Below are positions 49,634-58,345 of a stretch of 63,198 bases of DNA, piece after piece. Each line of letters starts with the position of its first letter. Position 1 is the stretch's first letter. The DNA lies in the NCBI GenBank assembly GCA_021783135.1, contig JAJXUE010000012.1, forward strand, positions 1 through 63,198, in the 5' to 3' direction. The notes below the pieces were generated by a model, which was given only the letters and a program-made list of their open reading frames with translations, did not search any database and was not told the DNA's origin. Position numbers and translations under genes: made by a program. The stretch is from Bacillota bacterium. Lineage in GTDB: Bacteria; Bacillota; Desulfitobacteriia; Desulfitobacteriales; JAJXUE01.

Positions 49634-50641
49634 ATGGCAGAACAAACCGTGGCCATTGATATCGGTAGCTATGCGATTAAAGGCGTGGTAGTTCGGGCTG
49701 GGAAGGAATTGCAAAAAATTGTCAGCCAACCTACACCACCCGGTGCGATTGAAGGGGGCAATATCCGTGACCCCGAGCAAATCAGTGCTGTGATTAAGTC
49801 GGTGTGGACCGAATTGGCGGTCAAAAATACGCAAGTTATTTCCGTGGTGCCCGGACAGCATGCCTTCGTGCGCTTGCTGCTCATGCCCGCCATGAAAAAA
49901 AGCGAGATGGAGCAGGCGGTGCGTTTTCAGGCGGAAGGTCAAATTCCCATTCCCGCGGCTGAATTGGTGTTGGACCACGCTTTGGTGTCAGAACACAAAG
50001 CCACTAAACAAATGGAAGTGTTGGTTGCGGCGACACGCAAGTCAATCATTCAGCAATATCTGCACTTATTTAACCAGGCCGGATTGCTGGCTAAGGTTTT
50101 CGATTTGGAAGCGTTAGCGCTGGAACGCGTATTGTTTCGGAAAAATCGCCCGGTTAAGCAGGGTGAGATTGATATAATTGCCTCTATTGGGGCTAACAAT
50201 ACACATATTTCCGGTTTCGCAGGGGACGTATTGCGCTTCACCCGGAGTATTCCCTTTGGCGGTCAGCGCTTCACCCGGGCCTTGGCCACGGAGCGTGCGA
50301 TTAGCCCGGAAGCTGCCGAGGAGAGTAAATTGGCGGGGGAGCTGCCGACAGAAACCCGGGCCCTCTTGGAAGATTTGGGCGGAGAACTGCGCCGTTCTAT
50401 CGACTTCTTCCAAAACCAAAACAAGGATCAGGTTATTAAACAAGTTCTGCTTGCCGGCGGTGGGTCTTTGCTGCCGGGACTCAAGGATTTCTTGGCGCAA
50501 AAATTGGACATGCCTGTAGATTTTGGCAATCCAAGTGAACAACTGAAAATTGGTAAGCGCGTTGCATTGCCGGATAATGCTGGAGCTTGGCAAGCTGGCC
50601 TGGCCCCGGCGTTGGGGCTGGCGATTAGGGGGTTAAAATAA
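49634..50641 (+). CDS. pilM: Type IV pilus assembly protein PilM
   Basis: 335 aa from ATG 49634 (AAAAGGAGTG upstream). Actin-like ATPase fold: phosphate-1 motif AIDIGSYAIKGVVV, middle VRFQAEGQIPIP, phosphate-2 ASIGANNTHISGF, adenosine motif LLAGGGSLLPGLKDFL. PilM forms a cytoplasmic ring with PilN and PilO. Its stop is one base before the pilN start. Confidence 0.93.
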   Translation: MAEQTVAIDIGSYAIKGVVVRAGKELQKIVSQPTPPGAIEGGNIRDPEQISAVIKSVWTELAVKNTQVISVVPGQHAFVRLLLMPAMKKSEMEQAVRFQAEGQIPIPAAELVLDHALVSEHKATKQMEVLVAATRKSIIQQYLHLFNQAGLLAKVFDLEALALERVLFRKNRPVKQGEIDIIASIGANNTHISGFAGDVLRFTRSIPFGGQRFTRALATERAISPEAAEESKLAGELPTETRALLEDLGGELRRSIDFFQNQNKDQVIKQVLLAGGGSLLPGLKDFLAQKLDMPVDFGNPSEQLKIGKRVALPDNAGAWQAGLAPALGLAIRGLK

Positions 50642-51184
50642 ATGGCTCAAATTCGCATTAACCTCTTGACTAAGGATTTTCGCAGTGGCTCCGCCCTAGC
50701 CGAAAGTGGGGTAAAAGTGCTCGTCGGCTTGGTATTATTATGTTTTTTGGGCATAGGGGCATGGCAGTACGTGACCCTGGCTAACCTCACTGCGAGTCAG
50801 GCCGGCTATCAGACCAATTTGGACGCATTGCAGCGCAAGGTTTTGCCGTTGCGGCGAGAAAAGGCGCGGGAGGCCGGGATAAGCCGCTTACAAGTAGTGC
50901 GCAAAAATCTTAAAACCTCTTCCCCCGCCATGTATCAACTTATACTTGCTGTGCAAGCGGCGACGCCTAGTGGTGTTACGCTTGATTCCCTGTCTGTCAA
51001 CACAGGCGTAATAGCTATAACCCTCCAGGCAACAGACATGGTGCAAGTCGAGACCATGCTGGACTCTTTAACGGCAACAAAGGGTTTTACCACGGTTCAA
51101 CTCGAAACACTGTCGCAAGCAGCCGGCAAACCGGTGCAAGCATCTCTAAGTGTAAAATTTAGCAAAGGGGGCTGGAGTAAATGA
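50642..51184 (+). CDS. pilN: Type IV pilus assembly protein PilN
   Basis: 180 aa. The cytoplasmic N-terminal motif AQIRINLLTKDF (the PilM-binding INLLP-type motif), a transmembrane helix (VLVGLVLLCFLGIGAWQYVTL), a coiled coil and a ferredoxin-like periplasmic fold. Stop overlaps pilO by 4 bp. Confidence 0.88.
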   Translation: MAQIRINLLTKDFRSGSALAESGVKVLVGLVLLCFLGIGAWQYVTLANLTASQAGYQTNLDALQRKVLPLRREKAREAGISRLQVVRKNLKTSSPAMYQLILAVQAATPSGVTLDSLSVNTGVIAITLQATDMVQVETMLDSLTATKGFTTVQLETLSQAAGKPVQASLSVKFSKGGWSK

Positions 51185-51795
51185 AAAAAATTAAGCTCCA
51201 AGCCCGTGAAAAAATAATCGTCGCTATAGCTGTTATGGCCATCATAGGCTATTTATTCTACGCTTTTTGGTTCACAGCTTACAATGCCAAGATAGATGCG
51301 GCGCAGACCCAACTTGTCAATCTGCAAAGTCAAATCAAGTCTGACCAAAACTTATTAAACCAGCCAGGTTCAAATAGCGCCCCAAGCCCGCAAGACCAGA
51401 CTGCACGCCAAATGGCCACCAGGCTGCCGATGGTTCAAGCGGCACCAAGTGTGATTGAGGCTTTGCAAAATGAACTTAAGGCTAACGCACTCACAGTGCA
51501 AAACGTTACGCTTGATGTCACCGCAAATTCTAATGGCAACGATCCCGCTTTAAATGCGCGCAGCGTTAATATTGCTTTCACCGGAACTTATGCCAATGTC
51601 TATAAAGCTCTTAGCAGTGTTGAAAAAGATCAAGGCAAAACCTACGTCGTTTCCCAGCTAGCTCTTAACACCACCAGCGGTAAATTGTCCGGCAGTATGA
51701 CAATTCAGATTTATTTTAGCAAAATTTCATTGCCGGGTTATCCGTATAAACCTCTGCTCGTCAACCAAGGGAAGCAAAATCCGTTTGCAAAGTAG
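51181..51795 (+). CDS. pilO: Type IV pilus assembly protein PilO
   Basis: 204 aa. Short basic N-terminus, one transmembrane helix (KIIVAIAVMAIIGYLFYAFWF), coiled coil (AQTQLVNLQSQIKSDQNLL) and a C-terminal ferredoxin-like domain (RSVNIAFTGTYANVYKALSSVEK). Overlaps pilN; together they span the membrane as a heterodimer. pilP and pilQ are not found, as expected for a single-membrane cell envelope. Confidence 0.88.
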   Translation: MKKIKLQAREKIIVAIAVMAIIGYLFYAFWFTAYNAKIDAAQTQLVNLQSQIKSDQNLLNQPGSNSAPSPQDQTARQMATRLPMVQAAPSVIEALQNELKANALTVQNVTLDVTANSNGNDPALNARSVNIAFTGTYANVYKALSSVEKDQGKTYVVSQLALNTTSGKLSGSMTIQIYFSKISLPGYPYKPLLVNQGKQNPFAK

Positions 51796-51840
51796 CTGTT
51801 TGGAAAAAATAGGCATACCATACTAGAGGAGGGATGCCGG

Positions 51841-52290
51841 ATGGCCAATACGGCTTTAACCAATTATACGGTTCGGGCAGGCGATAATTTCTACCTTTTA
51901 GCCCAAAAGCTGGGTGTCGGTTTAGACGAAGTAAGTAAGGCAAACCCGGGTGTGGACTCTACACGGCTGGTAATCGGGCAAATCATTAAGCTGCCCGCCC
52001 GAAGCACACAAGCTAAGTCGACGAGTTCCAGTCCGGGTCATAATTCATATGCAGAGTCCTCCGCAACGGGGGAGTCCTTTGACGGACGCAATATGGATCA
52101 TGTCGGGGTCAATATCGGGGGTGTGGCCTTTGAAGTTAAGCGGGTCATCGACAATTCTGTGCCGCACGAAATCCACATAATTTTACCTAAGACCGAGGTT
52201 CACACCGTCGTACGTAATCCTGATTGTACGCTTACGGAAACGCAGGTGGTAATCGATAATATGGATATTGTGCATTCCCCCCGGCTATGA
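51841..52290 (+). CDS. LysM-domain protein
   Basis: 149 aa without signal peptide. The LysM domain is YTVRAGDNFYLLAQKLGVGLDEVSKANPGVDSTRLVIGQIIKLPA (about 9-53), binding peptidoglycan or chitin-like sugars. A Ser-rich linker and a C-terminal beta-rich domain (VGVNIGGVAFEVKRVIDNSVPHEIHIILP) follow. GAGGAGGGATG precedes it. It might take part in spore coat or pilus-wall passage; the pil operon context favours an accessory wall-binding role. Function inferred. Confidence 0.7.
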   Translation: MANTALTNYTVRAGDNFYLLAQKLGVGLDEVSKANPGVDSTRLVIGQIIKLPARSTQAKSTSSSPGHNSYAESSATGESFDGRNMDHVGVNIGGVAFEVKRVIDNSVPHEIHIILPKTEVHTVVRNPDCTLTETQVVIDNMDIVHSPRL

Positions 52291-52295
52291 ATCCT

Positions 52296-52320
52296 TACCT
52301 CCCGCAGCGGGAGGTATTTT
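52296..52320 (+). terminator. Terminator of the pil operon
   Basis: TACCTCCCGC and GCGGGAGGTA with a tiny loop, followed by TTTT. Confidence 0.8.
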
Positions 52321-52382
52321 ACAGACTAAAACTACCCAAACAACATGAAATATGGTAAAATTTTTAAGTTAGGGGGAGTAGT

Positions 52383-52823
52383 GTGGCTAAGGTACTGGTA
52401 CTTAACGGTCCAAACTTAAATTTTCTCGGCATTCGTGAACCGGAGGTTTATGGTACTACCAGTCTGGCGCAAATTGAACAAGCCATCCTGGACAGAGGGC
52501 ACAAACTCGGTTTGGATGTGGAATGCTTTCAGTCCAACCATGAAGGTGCCTTGGTGGACAAGCTTCAGGACGCGTACGGTAAGGTACAGTTTATTCTCTT
52601 TAATCCGGGAGCACTGACGCATTACAGTATCGCCTTGCGCGATGCGATTAAAGCAGTCGGCATACCTACTTTAGAAATACACCTGTCAAATATCGCGGCC
52701 CGCGAAAAATTTCGTGCGACCTCGGTGTTAGCGCCTGTTTGCATCGGACAAATTTCCGGCTTAGGTGCCACAGGCTATATGTTGGGACTCGAAGCGGCAG
52801 CTGGTTTGCTGCCGGATAAATAA
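52383..52823 (+). CDS. aroQ: 3-dehydroquinate dehydratase, type II
   Basis: 146 aa, GTG start with AGGGGGAG upstream. Type II fold: VLNGPNLNFLGIREPEVYG (catalytic Asn, Arg and Tyr), FNPGALTHYSIALRDAI, EIHLSNIAAREKFR (catalytic His) and the final GLGATGYMLGLEAA. Dehydrates 3-dehydroquinate to 3-dehydroshikimate, supplying the step missing from the aroE-C-K-B operon 10 kb upstream. Confidence 0.95.
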   Translation: MAKVLVLNGPNLNFLGIREPEVYGTTSLAQIEQAILDRGHKLGLDVECFQSNHEGALVDKLQDAYGKVQFILFNPGALTHYSIALRDAIKAVGIPTLEIHLSNIAAREKFRATSVLAPVCIGQISGLGATGYMLGLEAAAGLLPDK

Positions 52824-52856
52824 GCAAGGCTCTGGTTGCCGATGAAAGGTGATTGT

Positions 52857-53915
52857 ATGGGTAGGTTGGCAAAACTTAGAGAACATATGTCAGAGCGAAA
52901 AATTGACGGCATGTTGGTATTGCAACCCGAAAACCGACGTTATCTGAGCGGTTTTAGCGGGTCATCTGCGGCCTTGCTGCTCACTTTGGCCGAAGCATAC
53001 TTGTTTACTGATTTTCGTTATGTGGAACAAGCGACATCCCAGGCCTCGGATTTTACGGTCATTAAACATGCTCCGCAGATGTGGGATACGGTTACGGAAT
53101 ATGTCGCAAAGATACCTCGGCTGGGTTTTGAACCTGATTTTGTGACGTACGAGCAGTACCAATTGTTATATAACAAGTTCAAGTCTACTTCACTTGTGCC
53201 TATGGGCAACGCCATAGAGGATTTGCGCCGCGTTAAAGACGAGGCGGAACTTACCAAGCTGCAGCAGGCGGCAGATTTGGCAGACGAAGCTTTTCACCAT
53301 ATTTTGACCTATATCATGCCTGGCATGACGGAACGACAAATAGCTTTGGAGTTGGAATTTTTTATGCGCCGCGAGGGTGCCTCAGGTGCTTCATTTGATT
53401 TTATCGTTGCATCCGGACCAAGGTCCTCCCTGCCCCATGGTGTTGCCAGCGAGCGTTTAGTAAGCAACGGCGAGTTCATCACTATGGACTTTGGCTGCAT
53501 TGTAGACGGGTACTGCTCAGATATTACCCGCACTGTGATACTGGGAGAACCTTCCGAACAACAAAGGGAAATTTACAACCTGGTACTTAAAGCCCAGCTG
53601 GCGGCTTTAGCCGGTATCAAGCCCGGGGTAACTGGCATGGCAGTCGACAGTATTGCGCGCGATATAATTACCGCAGGCGGTTATGCCGATAATTTTGGGC
53701 ACGGCCTGGGCCACGGGGTTGGTCTTGCCATTCACGAGGCGCCACGCTTGAACCCTTCTGGGGATACCTTATTGCAAGCAGGCATGGTAGTTACCGATGA
53801 ACCGGGCATCTATCTACCGAGTTGGGGCGGTGTACGCATTGAAGACACTGTGGTGGTGACCTCAACCGGTTGCCGTGCACTTACTAAATCGCCCAAAGAG
53901 CTCATTATTCTCTAG
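52857..53915 (+). CDS. pepP: Xaa-Pro aminopeptidase
   Basis: 352 aa from ATG 52857 (AAAGGTGA upstream). Creatinase N-terminal domain (about 1-125, ENRRYLSGFSGSSAALLL) and the M24 pita-bread domain. Metal ligands are visible: Asp in TMDFGCIVDGYCSDITRTV (two Asp), His in GHGLGHGVGLAIHEAP, Glu in TDEPGIYLP and Glu in GVRIEDTVVV. Removes residues before proline. It usually precedes efp in Firmicutes, as here. Confidence 0.94.
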   Translation: MGRLAKLREHMSERKIDGMLVLQPENRRYLSGFSGSSAALLLTLAEAYLFTDFRYVEQATSQASDFTVIKHAPQMWDTVTEYVAKIPRLGFEPDFVTYEQYQLLYNKFKSTSLVPMGNAIEDLRRVKDEAELTKLQQAADLADEAFHHILTYIMPGMTERQIALELEFFMRREGASGASFDFIVASGPRSSLPHGVASERLVSNGEFITMDFGCIVDGYCSDITRTVILGEPSEQQREIYNLVLKAQLAALAGIKPGVTGMAVDSIARDIITAGGYADNFGHGLGHGVGLAIHEAPRLNPSGDTLLQAGMVVTDEPGIYLPSWGGVRIEDTVVVTSTGCRALTKSPKELIIL

Positions 53916-53990
53916 CAGTTATTGCTCGGCATGGAATTTTTCCCAGCGGGCATTACTAAAGCAATACATACATTAGGAGGAAGCTACTGC

Positions 53991-54548
53991 ATGATATCAT
54001 CCAACGAGTTTCGCACCGGCACAACAATTGAACTTGACAATGCCGTATTTCAGGTCGTGGAATTCCAACACGTAAAACCCGGTAAAGGTGCCGCATTTGT
54101 ACGCACTAAGCTCAAAAATGTGCGTACCGGGGCGGTGGTAGAACGTAAATTTAATGCAGGTGAAAAAGTACCTAAAGCTAGGGTAGACCGGCGCGAAATG
54201 CAATTCCTGTATAAAGAAGGGGACAGCTTCGTGGTCATGGATACCCAAAATTATGAGCAGTTTAATCTTACTGCGGACCAAATAGGCGACGGGGTAAAAT
54301 GGCTCAAAGAAAATATGTCCATCAATGCGGCCTTCTTCCAAGACAATGTTATTGGTGTAGAAATCCCTAACAGTGTTGAATTGGCGGTAGTGGAGACTGA
54401 ACCGGGCGTCAAAGGGGATACTGCCACAGGTGGTTCCAAACCTGCCACCGTTGAGACAGGTGCGGTTGTTCAGGTGCCCTTCTTTGTCAATATCGGTGAT
54501 GTCTTGATTATTGATACGCGTACTGGTTCTTACGTCCAAAGAGCGTAG
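53991..54548 (+). CDS. efp: Translation elongation factor P
   Basis: 185 aa from ATG 53991, preceded by TAGGAGGAAG. Three OB-like domains: [39 protein letters not shown] with the tip lysine of HVKPGKGA, then [14 protein letters not shown] and the C-terminal [39 protein letters not shown]. Relieves ribosome stalling at polyproline. Adjacent to pepP. Confidence 0.96.
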   Translation: MISSNEFRTGTTIELDNAVFQVVEFQHVKPGKGAAFVRTKLKNVRTGAVVERKFNAGEKVPKARVDRREMQFLYKEGDSFVVMDTQNYEQFNLTADQIGDGVKWLKENMSINAAFFQDNVIGVEIPNSVELAVVETEPGVKGDTATGGSKPATVETGAVVQVPFFVNIGDVLIIDTRTGSYVQRA

Positions 54549-54618
54549 TTTTGGTTTAAAAAGTTATGGCGGTGGCATACTAACAAGAGAACTTTTCAAT
54601 CTTGGAGGAGGTACCACC

Positions 54619-55053
54619 ATGCGTAACCTGACTGAACAGGCAGCTTACCTTAAGGGAATGGCGGAAGGACTTGATCTAACTAAAGATTCAAAAGAAGGTA
54701 GGGTCTTAAACGGCATGCTCGACTTGATGCATGAGTTGGCCCATTCTGTAACGAATCTCGATTCCGCCCAGAACGAACTCGAGGATTATGTTGAGTCTTT
54801 GGACGAAGACTTGAATGACTTGGAAGACGAAATCTACGAAGAATCATCCACTTTGACTGCAAAAGATAACGTGGGCTTTACTGACCAATATGTTGATGTT
54901 GAATGCCCGAGTTGCCATGAAACGGTTGCTTTCGATGCAGATATTTTGGAAGATGACGATGTCATCGAGATAACCTGCCCGAATTGTGATACGGTAGTGT
55001 TTGTGAATGATGATGTACTCGAAAATTCCATCAGTCCAACCACGGATATTTAA
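54619..55053 (+). CDS. CD1247-family protein with zinc-ribbon
   Basis: 144 aa from ATG 54619 (GGAGGAGG upstream). The N-terminal helical domain (NLTEQAAYLKGMAEGLDLTKDSKEGRVLNGMLDLMHELA) is the CD1247 N-terminal domain common in Clostridia next to efp. It is followed by an acidic coiled coil (EDYVESLDEDLNDLEDEIYEE) and a zinc ribbon CPSCHETVAFDADILEDDDVIEITCPNC. Function unknown; conserved near efp and spoIIIA in spore formers. Confidence 0.85.
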   Translation: MRNLTEQAAYLKGMAEGLDLTKDSKEGRVLNGMLDLMHELAHSVTNLDSAQNELEDYVESLDEDLNDLEDEIYEESSTLTAKDNVGFTDQYVDVECPSCHETVAFDADILEDDDVIEITCPNCDTVVFVNDDVLENSISPTTDI

Positions 55054-55060
55054 TTGCGCC

Positions 55061-55092
55061 TTAGACCCCCGCATTTACATGTGGGGGTCTAA
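55061..55092 (+). terminator. Terminator
   Basis: TTAGACCCCC and GGGGGTCTAA form a 10-bp stem with a 12-base loop. Ends the aroQ-pepP-efp transcript. Confidence 0.82.
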
Positions 55093-55145
55093 AATAATTA
55101 TCTGGTCCTTAAAAAAAAAACATCGCAAATTGGAAAATAACGTTG

Positions 55146-55345
55146 TATAATAAAAGAAAACCCGATAATGGCAAAACCAGAGAAATTTGGTGACGCAAAG
55201 TTGCGGGGCTAAGGTTTTTAGTTGCAGGCTGGTGTGCAAGTTGCTTAACTTGGCAGATAGGCTGTAACTAAGCTACTATGCCAGCCGGACTGCCGGGCCT
55301 GAGGTTACTTAAAGTGAACCTGTCCGGTATTGGACAGGCTTTTTT
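55146..55345 (+). promoter_or_regulatory. c-di-GMP-I (GEMM-I) riboswitch with intrinsic terminator
   Basis: After an extended -10 (TGTATAAT, 55144-55151) come the aptamer signatures: GGCAAAACC with a GAGAAA tetraloop hairpin, GGTGACGCAAAG (55189-55200), GGGGCTAAGG, and the second-arm CCAGCCGGACTGCC (about 55281-55294). The P3 arm is about 50 bases longer than usual. CCTGTCC / GGACAGG (55319-55338) plus a T-run is the expression platform, 20 bp before the first pilin start. The ligand call is by motif recognition. Confidence 0.9.
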
Positions 55346-55363
55346 GCGTAGGGGGGCATCTAC

Positions 55364-55885
55364 ATGAGTGGTAATAAAGGGGAACAGGGCTTCACCTTAG
55401 TTGAAGTTTTAGTTGCAATGACCCTCATGGTGCTAGTAATGATCCCTCTGGCCGGGTTAATAAATCAAGGTACAATCGACAGTGAGCAATTACAGGACAG
55501 AACAGTAGCCATGTCGCTTGCTACCGGTTACCTGGAACAAATTAAATCCTATTTGCCGGTTACCCCGGATGACTTTACCCCAACAACCCCGCAAAGTATC
55601 CCTCCGGTGGTTTTAGGTGATATCAGCCATATGCAAAACAATCCCGCTACAACCACCGAAACTGTGAACGGAACTATAACGAAACAGTTTTCGTATTATT
55701 TGACTACGGATGATCCGAATTATATGGCGACACCGGCCAATGACCCTACATATATTTCAGCTGCAACTGCGAATGGCGTCTATCGTTTTTATGAAATGCC
55801 GGTAACCGTAACGGTGACGTGGCATGATAACTGGAGTAACTCGCAAAAAAGTATCAGCCTCAGTACGTTGATGGTGGGGAGGTGA
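55364..55885 (+). CDS. Prepilin-like minor pilin (PilV type)
   Basis: 173 aa. EQGFTLVEVLVAMTLMVLVMIPLAGLINQG is a standard prepilin N-terminus (cleavage after Gly, Glu5). The mature domain is a Thr/Pro-rich beta domain (TPDDFTPTTPQSIPPVVL). First gene after the c-di-GMP riboswitch. Likely a minor pilin of the same pilus machine or of a dedicated adhesive pilus. Confidence 0.85.
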   Translation: MSGNKGEQGFTLVEVLVAMTLMVLVMIPLAGLINQGTIDSEQLQDRTVAMSLATGYLEQIKSYLPVTPDDFTPTTPQSIPPVVLGDISHMQNNPATTTETVNGTITKQFSYYLTTDDPNYMATPANDPTYISAATANGVYRFYEMPVTVTVTWHDNWSNSQKSISLSTLMVGR

Positions 55886-55890
55886 TCTGA

Positions 55891-57531
55891 ATGCAAGCCT
55901 GGAAACGACTTTTAGCGCGGGAAAACGGGTTTACCCTAGTTGAAATGCTGGCGAGCATGGCCATCTTGTCAGTAATCGGACTTAGCTTGTTTAGCGTTAC
56001 AGGTAAAGCGAATTTTCTGTTGGCTCAACAGTCAACGCAGATGGATGCCCGTAGTAGTGCGCGTTCTGTCTTGAATCAGATGGTGCGCGACATTCAACAA
56101 GCCAGTGCAATTCAGGTGCCGATAGACTCGACAGTATCTACACCAGGTACACCGCGGGGTACCGTAATTCAACTTTTGGACAGTTCCGGTAATATGGTTA
56201 AGGAATATGGCTATGCGAATGGTGAGATTTATCTCAAACAAGACAATGTCACCCAATATCTTATTCCGGCTATCAGCTATATTGCTTATACTCCTGCCGG
56301 AGTGGTCAATGGTACCTCCGATCACGTAAATATGGACATTAAGATTAGTACGGGGAATAGTGCAGACAACACGGTGATGGATTTTACAGCTACTGCCACT
56401 TGCCGCTCGGTCAATGCCAATACCAATCAGTTCGTGCCAGTTTTGCTCTATGTCAGCCCTAATCCGGCCGTCTTTCAGACCACTGCGCAGCAACAGCAAA
56501 GCTACCATGATGACGGTGACTCTGAAGACAACGGCAGCGGTGACGGCAGTGGAGACGATGGCAATGAAGGCAGTGATTCCAGCCAAGTTACTGCAACCAC
56601 CTTGCCCGCCACTATTTTCGGGCAATACACGCATTTTACTAACAATTCACAGATATTATTAGTTCCCCATGGCGTTACTTTTGATCCTAAAAAGTTTGAC
56701 CCTACAACGGGCATGTATGCTGGGCAAGCGCTTAACAGCACGATCGCGTACTACCATAACTCCGGTCAAAACAATTCAGTCGTAGCCGTGGATAATGGTA
56801 CCGGTAATACTGGGGAAAAGCTGCAGTTTACCCTGAACCAGGCCGATGTGACCAACAATACAGTTTATGATGCCTATGTATTTACTCCGGGAGGCTCGCC
56901 GACCGGTGACACAGAAATAGTATACAAATATGATGCTCTGCAACCTGCGTGGCAAAATGTTCCGCCCGGTCAAGTGAAAAACAGTAACGAAGATCAGCCT
57001 GATAACAGTGGGTGGCAGGATAATTCCTGGCAGATTGACCGCGGCAATATTAATGGATTTGGCAGCATTGACACTGCAACCAATCAAGTCGTTAAGAAAC
57101 AAAACTGTAATGACAAGGTTGCTTATTACAATCAAAAGGTAACAACCTTCGATTACAAGGCAACTGTAGATGTGACTTCAGGCGGCCAAAGCGGCAGCTA
57201 TGCGTTGCTTACCTTGTTCTATAATGGTGAAAACAATAAAAACGGTGGCTGGTATCAAGGCTTTGGTATTAGCAATAACGGCGTGTATTATGGGCCGAAA
57301 GATGCGCTCAGCCAAATCCCCAATGTTTACGTTTCCGGGCCAACTACGTTGGAAGCGATTGCGGACTATGACAGTGTGGCGCAACAATACCGTCTCCGGT
57401 TGTTTGTCAACGGTAGTCAAGTATATCAAACCTATCAAGTCCCGTCGGGCACAACAGGTATTACCCCAAGTTATCTGGGTTGCACTGTAACGGACGGCAA
57501 CACGGATGCTACCTTTACCATCACGCCATAA
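55891..57531 (+). CDS. Large pilin-like adhesin with C-terminal lectin-like domain
   Basis: 546 aa. The N-terminus is a prepilin peptide (ENGFTLVEMLASMAILSVIGLSLFSVTGKANF) followed by a PilW-type pilin domain (about 40-190). An acidic, low-complexity Ser/Asp/Gly linker (about 205-235, DDGDSEDNGSGDGSGDDGNEG) leads to a roughly 300-residue domain with LamG/concanavalin-like features (INGFGSIDTATNQVV; YALLTLFYNGENNKNGGWYQGFGISNNGVYYG; LRLFVNGSQVY). Such fusions are carried at pilus tips for attachment. Six bases separate it from the preceding pilin. Confidence 0.8.
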   Translation: MQAWKRLLARENGFTLVEMLASMAILSVIGLSLFSVTGKANFLLAQQSTQMDARSSARSVLNQMVRDIQQASAIQVPIDSTVSTPGTPRGTVIQLLDSSGNMVKEYGYANGEIYLKQDNVTQYLIPAISYIAYTPAGVVNGTSDHVNMDIKISTGNSADNTVMDFTATATCRSVNANTNQFVPVLLYVSPNPAVFQTTAQQQQSYHDDGDSEDNGSGDGSGDDGNEGSDSSQVTATTLPATIFGQYTHFTNNSQILLVPHGVTFDPKKFDPTTGMYAGQALNSTIAYYHNSGQNNSVVAVDNGTGNTGEKLQFTLNQADVTNNTVYDAYVFTPGGSPTGDTEIVYKYDALQPAWQNVPPGQVKNSNEDQPDNSGWQDNSWQIDRGNINGFGSIDTATNQVVKKQNCNDKVAYYNQKVTTFDYKATVDVTSGGQSGSYALLTLFYNGENNKNGGWYQGFGISNNGVYYGPKDALSQIPNVYVSGPTTLEAIADYDSVAQQYRLRLFVNGSQVYQTYQVPSGTTGITPSYLGCTVTDGNTDATFTITP

Positions 57532-57550
57532 GCTGCCGGGGGGGAGACAT

Positions 57551-58207
57551 ATGCTGACTAGGTTAATTAAATTAGTAAAAACAAGGGAGAGCGGCTACGC
57601 TCTCCCCCTCGTCTTAATCAGCATCGTGGTATTTGCTGTCATCGGTACCACTTACTTGGGTATTATCAGCAATGAGCAAAAGGTTAGTAACGACTTAGTT
57701 AACCAATGGCAGGCTAAGTATTTGGCGGAAGCAGGGGTCGAAGATGCTTTATTTCAGCTCAAGGTCAGTGCCCAAAATAACAATCAAGCTTATACCAATG
57801 ACTTAACTGCGCATTCGTTTGGCAGCGATGGCAACTACTTGTTGCCCAATATAGTGTCCGGCACTACGGGTTCGCTCGGTCAAGGTACCTTAAAAGGTCC
57901 GGGAAATACGATTTTGGGAACCTACAAGTGGGTTATTACGTATAATTCGACAACGCCGGCCACGCCGGTAGTGGTGTTGCCGGAACAGCTTACGAACAAC
58001 CTGACGGTTGAAAGTGTCGGGACGCTGGAGGAACGAGCCACTAACGGTAATTTGATGTATGACAGCAGCGGTAACCCAATTACCAGACAGTTTCGTGTGC
58101 GAGAAAGTGTAGGGGTTACGTTTGAACCTCCTTTGATTCCGGACACACCGGTGCAAATCACGATTTATTCTTACACTGAAGTACCCGGCAAGTTTAGCTG
58201 GGAATAA
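57551..58207 (+). CDS. PilX-like pilus assembly protein
   Basis: 218 aa from ATG 57551 (GGGGGGGAG upstream). The N-terminal segment ESGYALPLVLISIVVFAVIGTTYLGIISNEQKVSNDLVNQWQAKYLAEAGVEDALFQLK follows the PilX/GspK layout. A beta-rich extracellular part is added. Third gene of the riboswitch-controlled operon; it probably caps or initiates the fibre bearing the adhesin. Confidence 0.78.
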   Translation: MLTRLIKLVKTRESGYALPLVLISIVVFAVIGTTYLGIISNEQKVSNDLVNQWQAKYLAEAGVEDALFQLKVSAQNNNQAYTNDLTAHSFGSDGNYLLPNIVSGTTGSLGQGTLKGPGNTILGTYKWVITYNSTTPATPVVVLPEQLTNNLTVESVGTLEERATNGNLMYDSSGNPITRQFRVRESVGVTFEPPLIPDTPVQITIYSYTEVPGKFSWE

Positions 58208-58223
58208 TATTTAAGCCATTTCG

Positions 58224-58267
58224 AACACCTTAAAGCACTGCGTTTGCAGCTGTTTTAAGGTGTTTTT
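58224..58267 (+). terminator. Terminator of the second pilin operon
   Basis: AACACCTTAAA and TTTAAGGTGTT enclose a smaller ACTGC / GCAG stem, followed by TTTTT. Separates the pilin operon from spoIIIA. Confidence 0.85.
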
Positions 58268-58345
58268 GCGTTGGGGCAGGCAGGGGCAATTTCGTTCTAA
58301 AGCAGGCCAACCTGTCATATTTATCTAAAAAAAGGGGTGGGTCAA

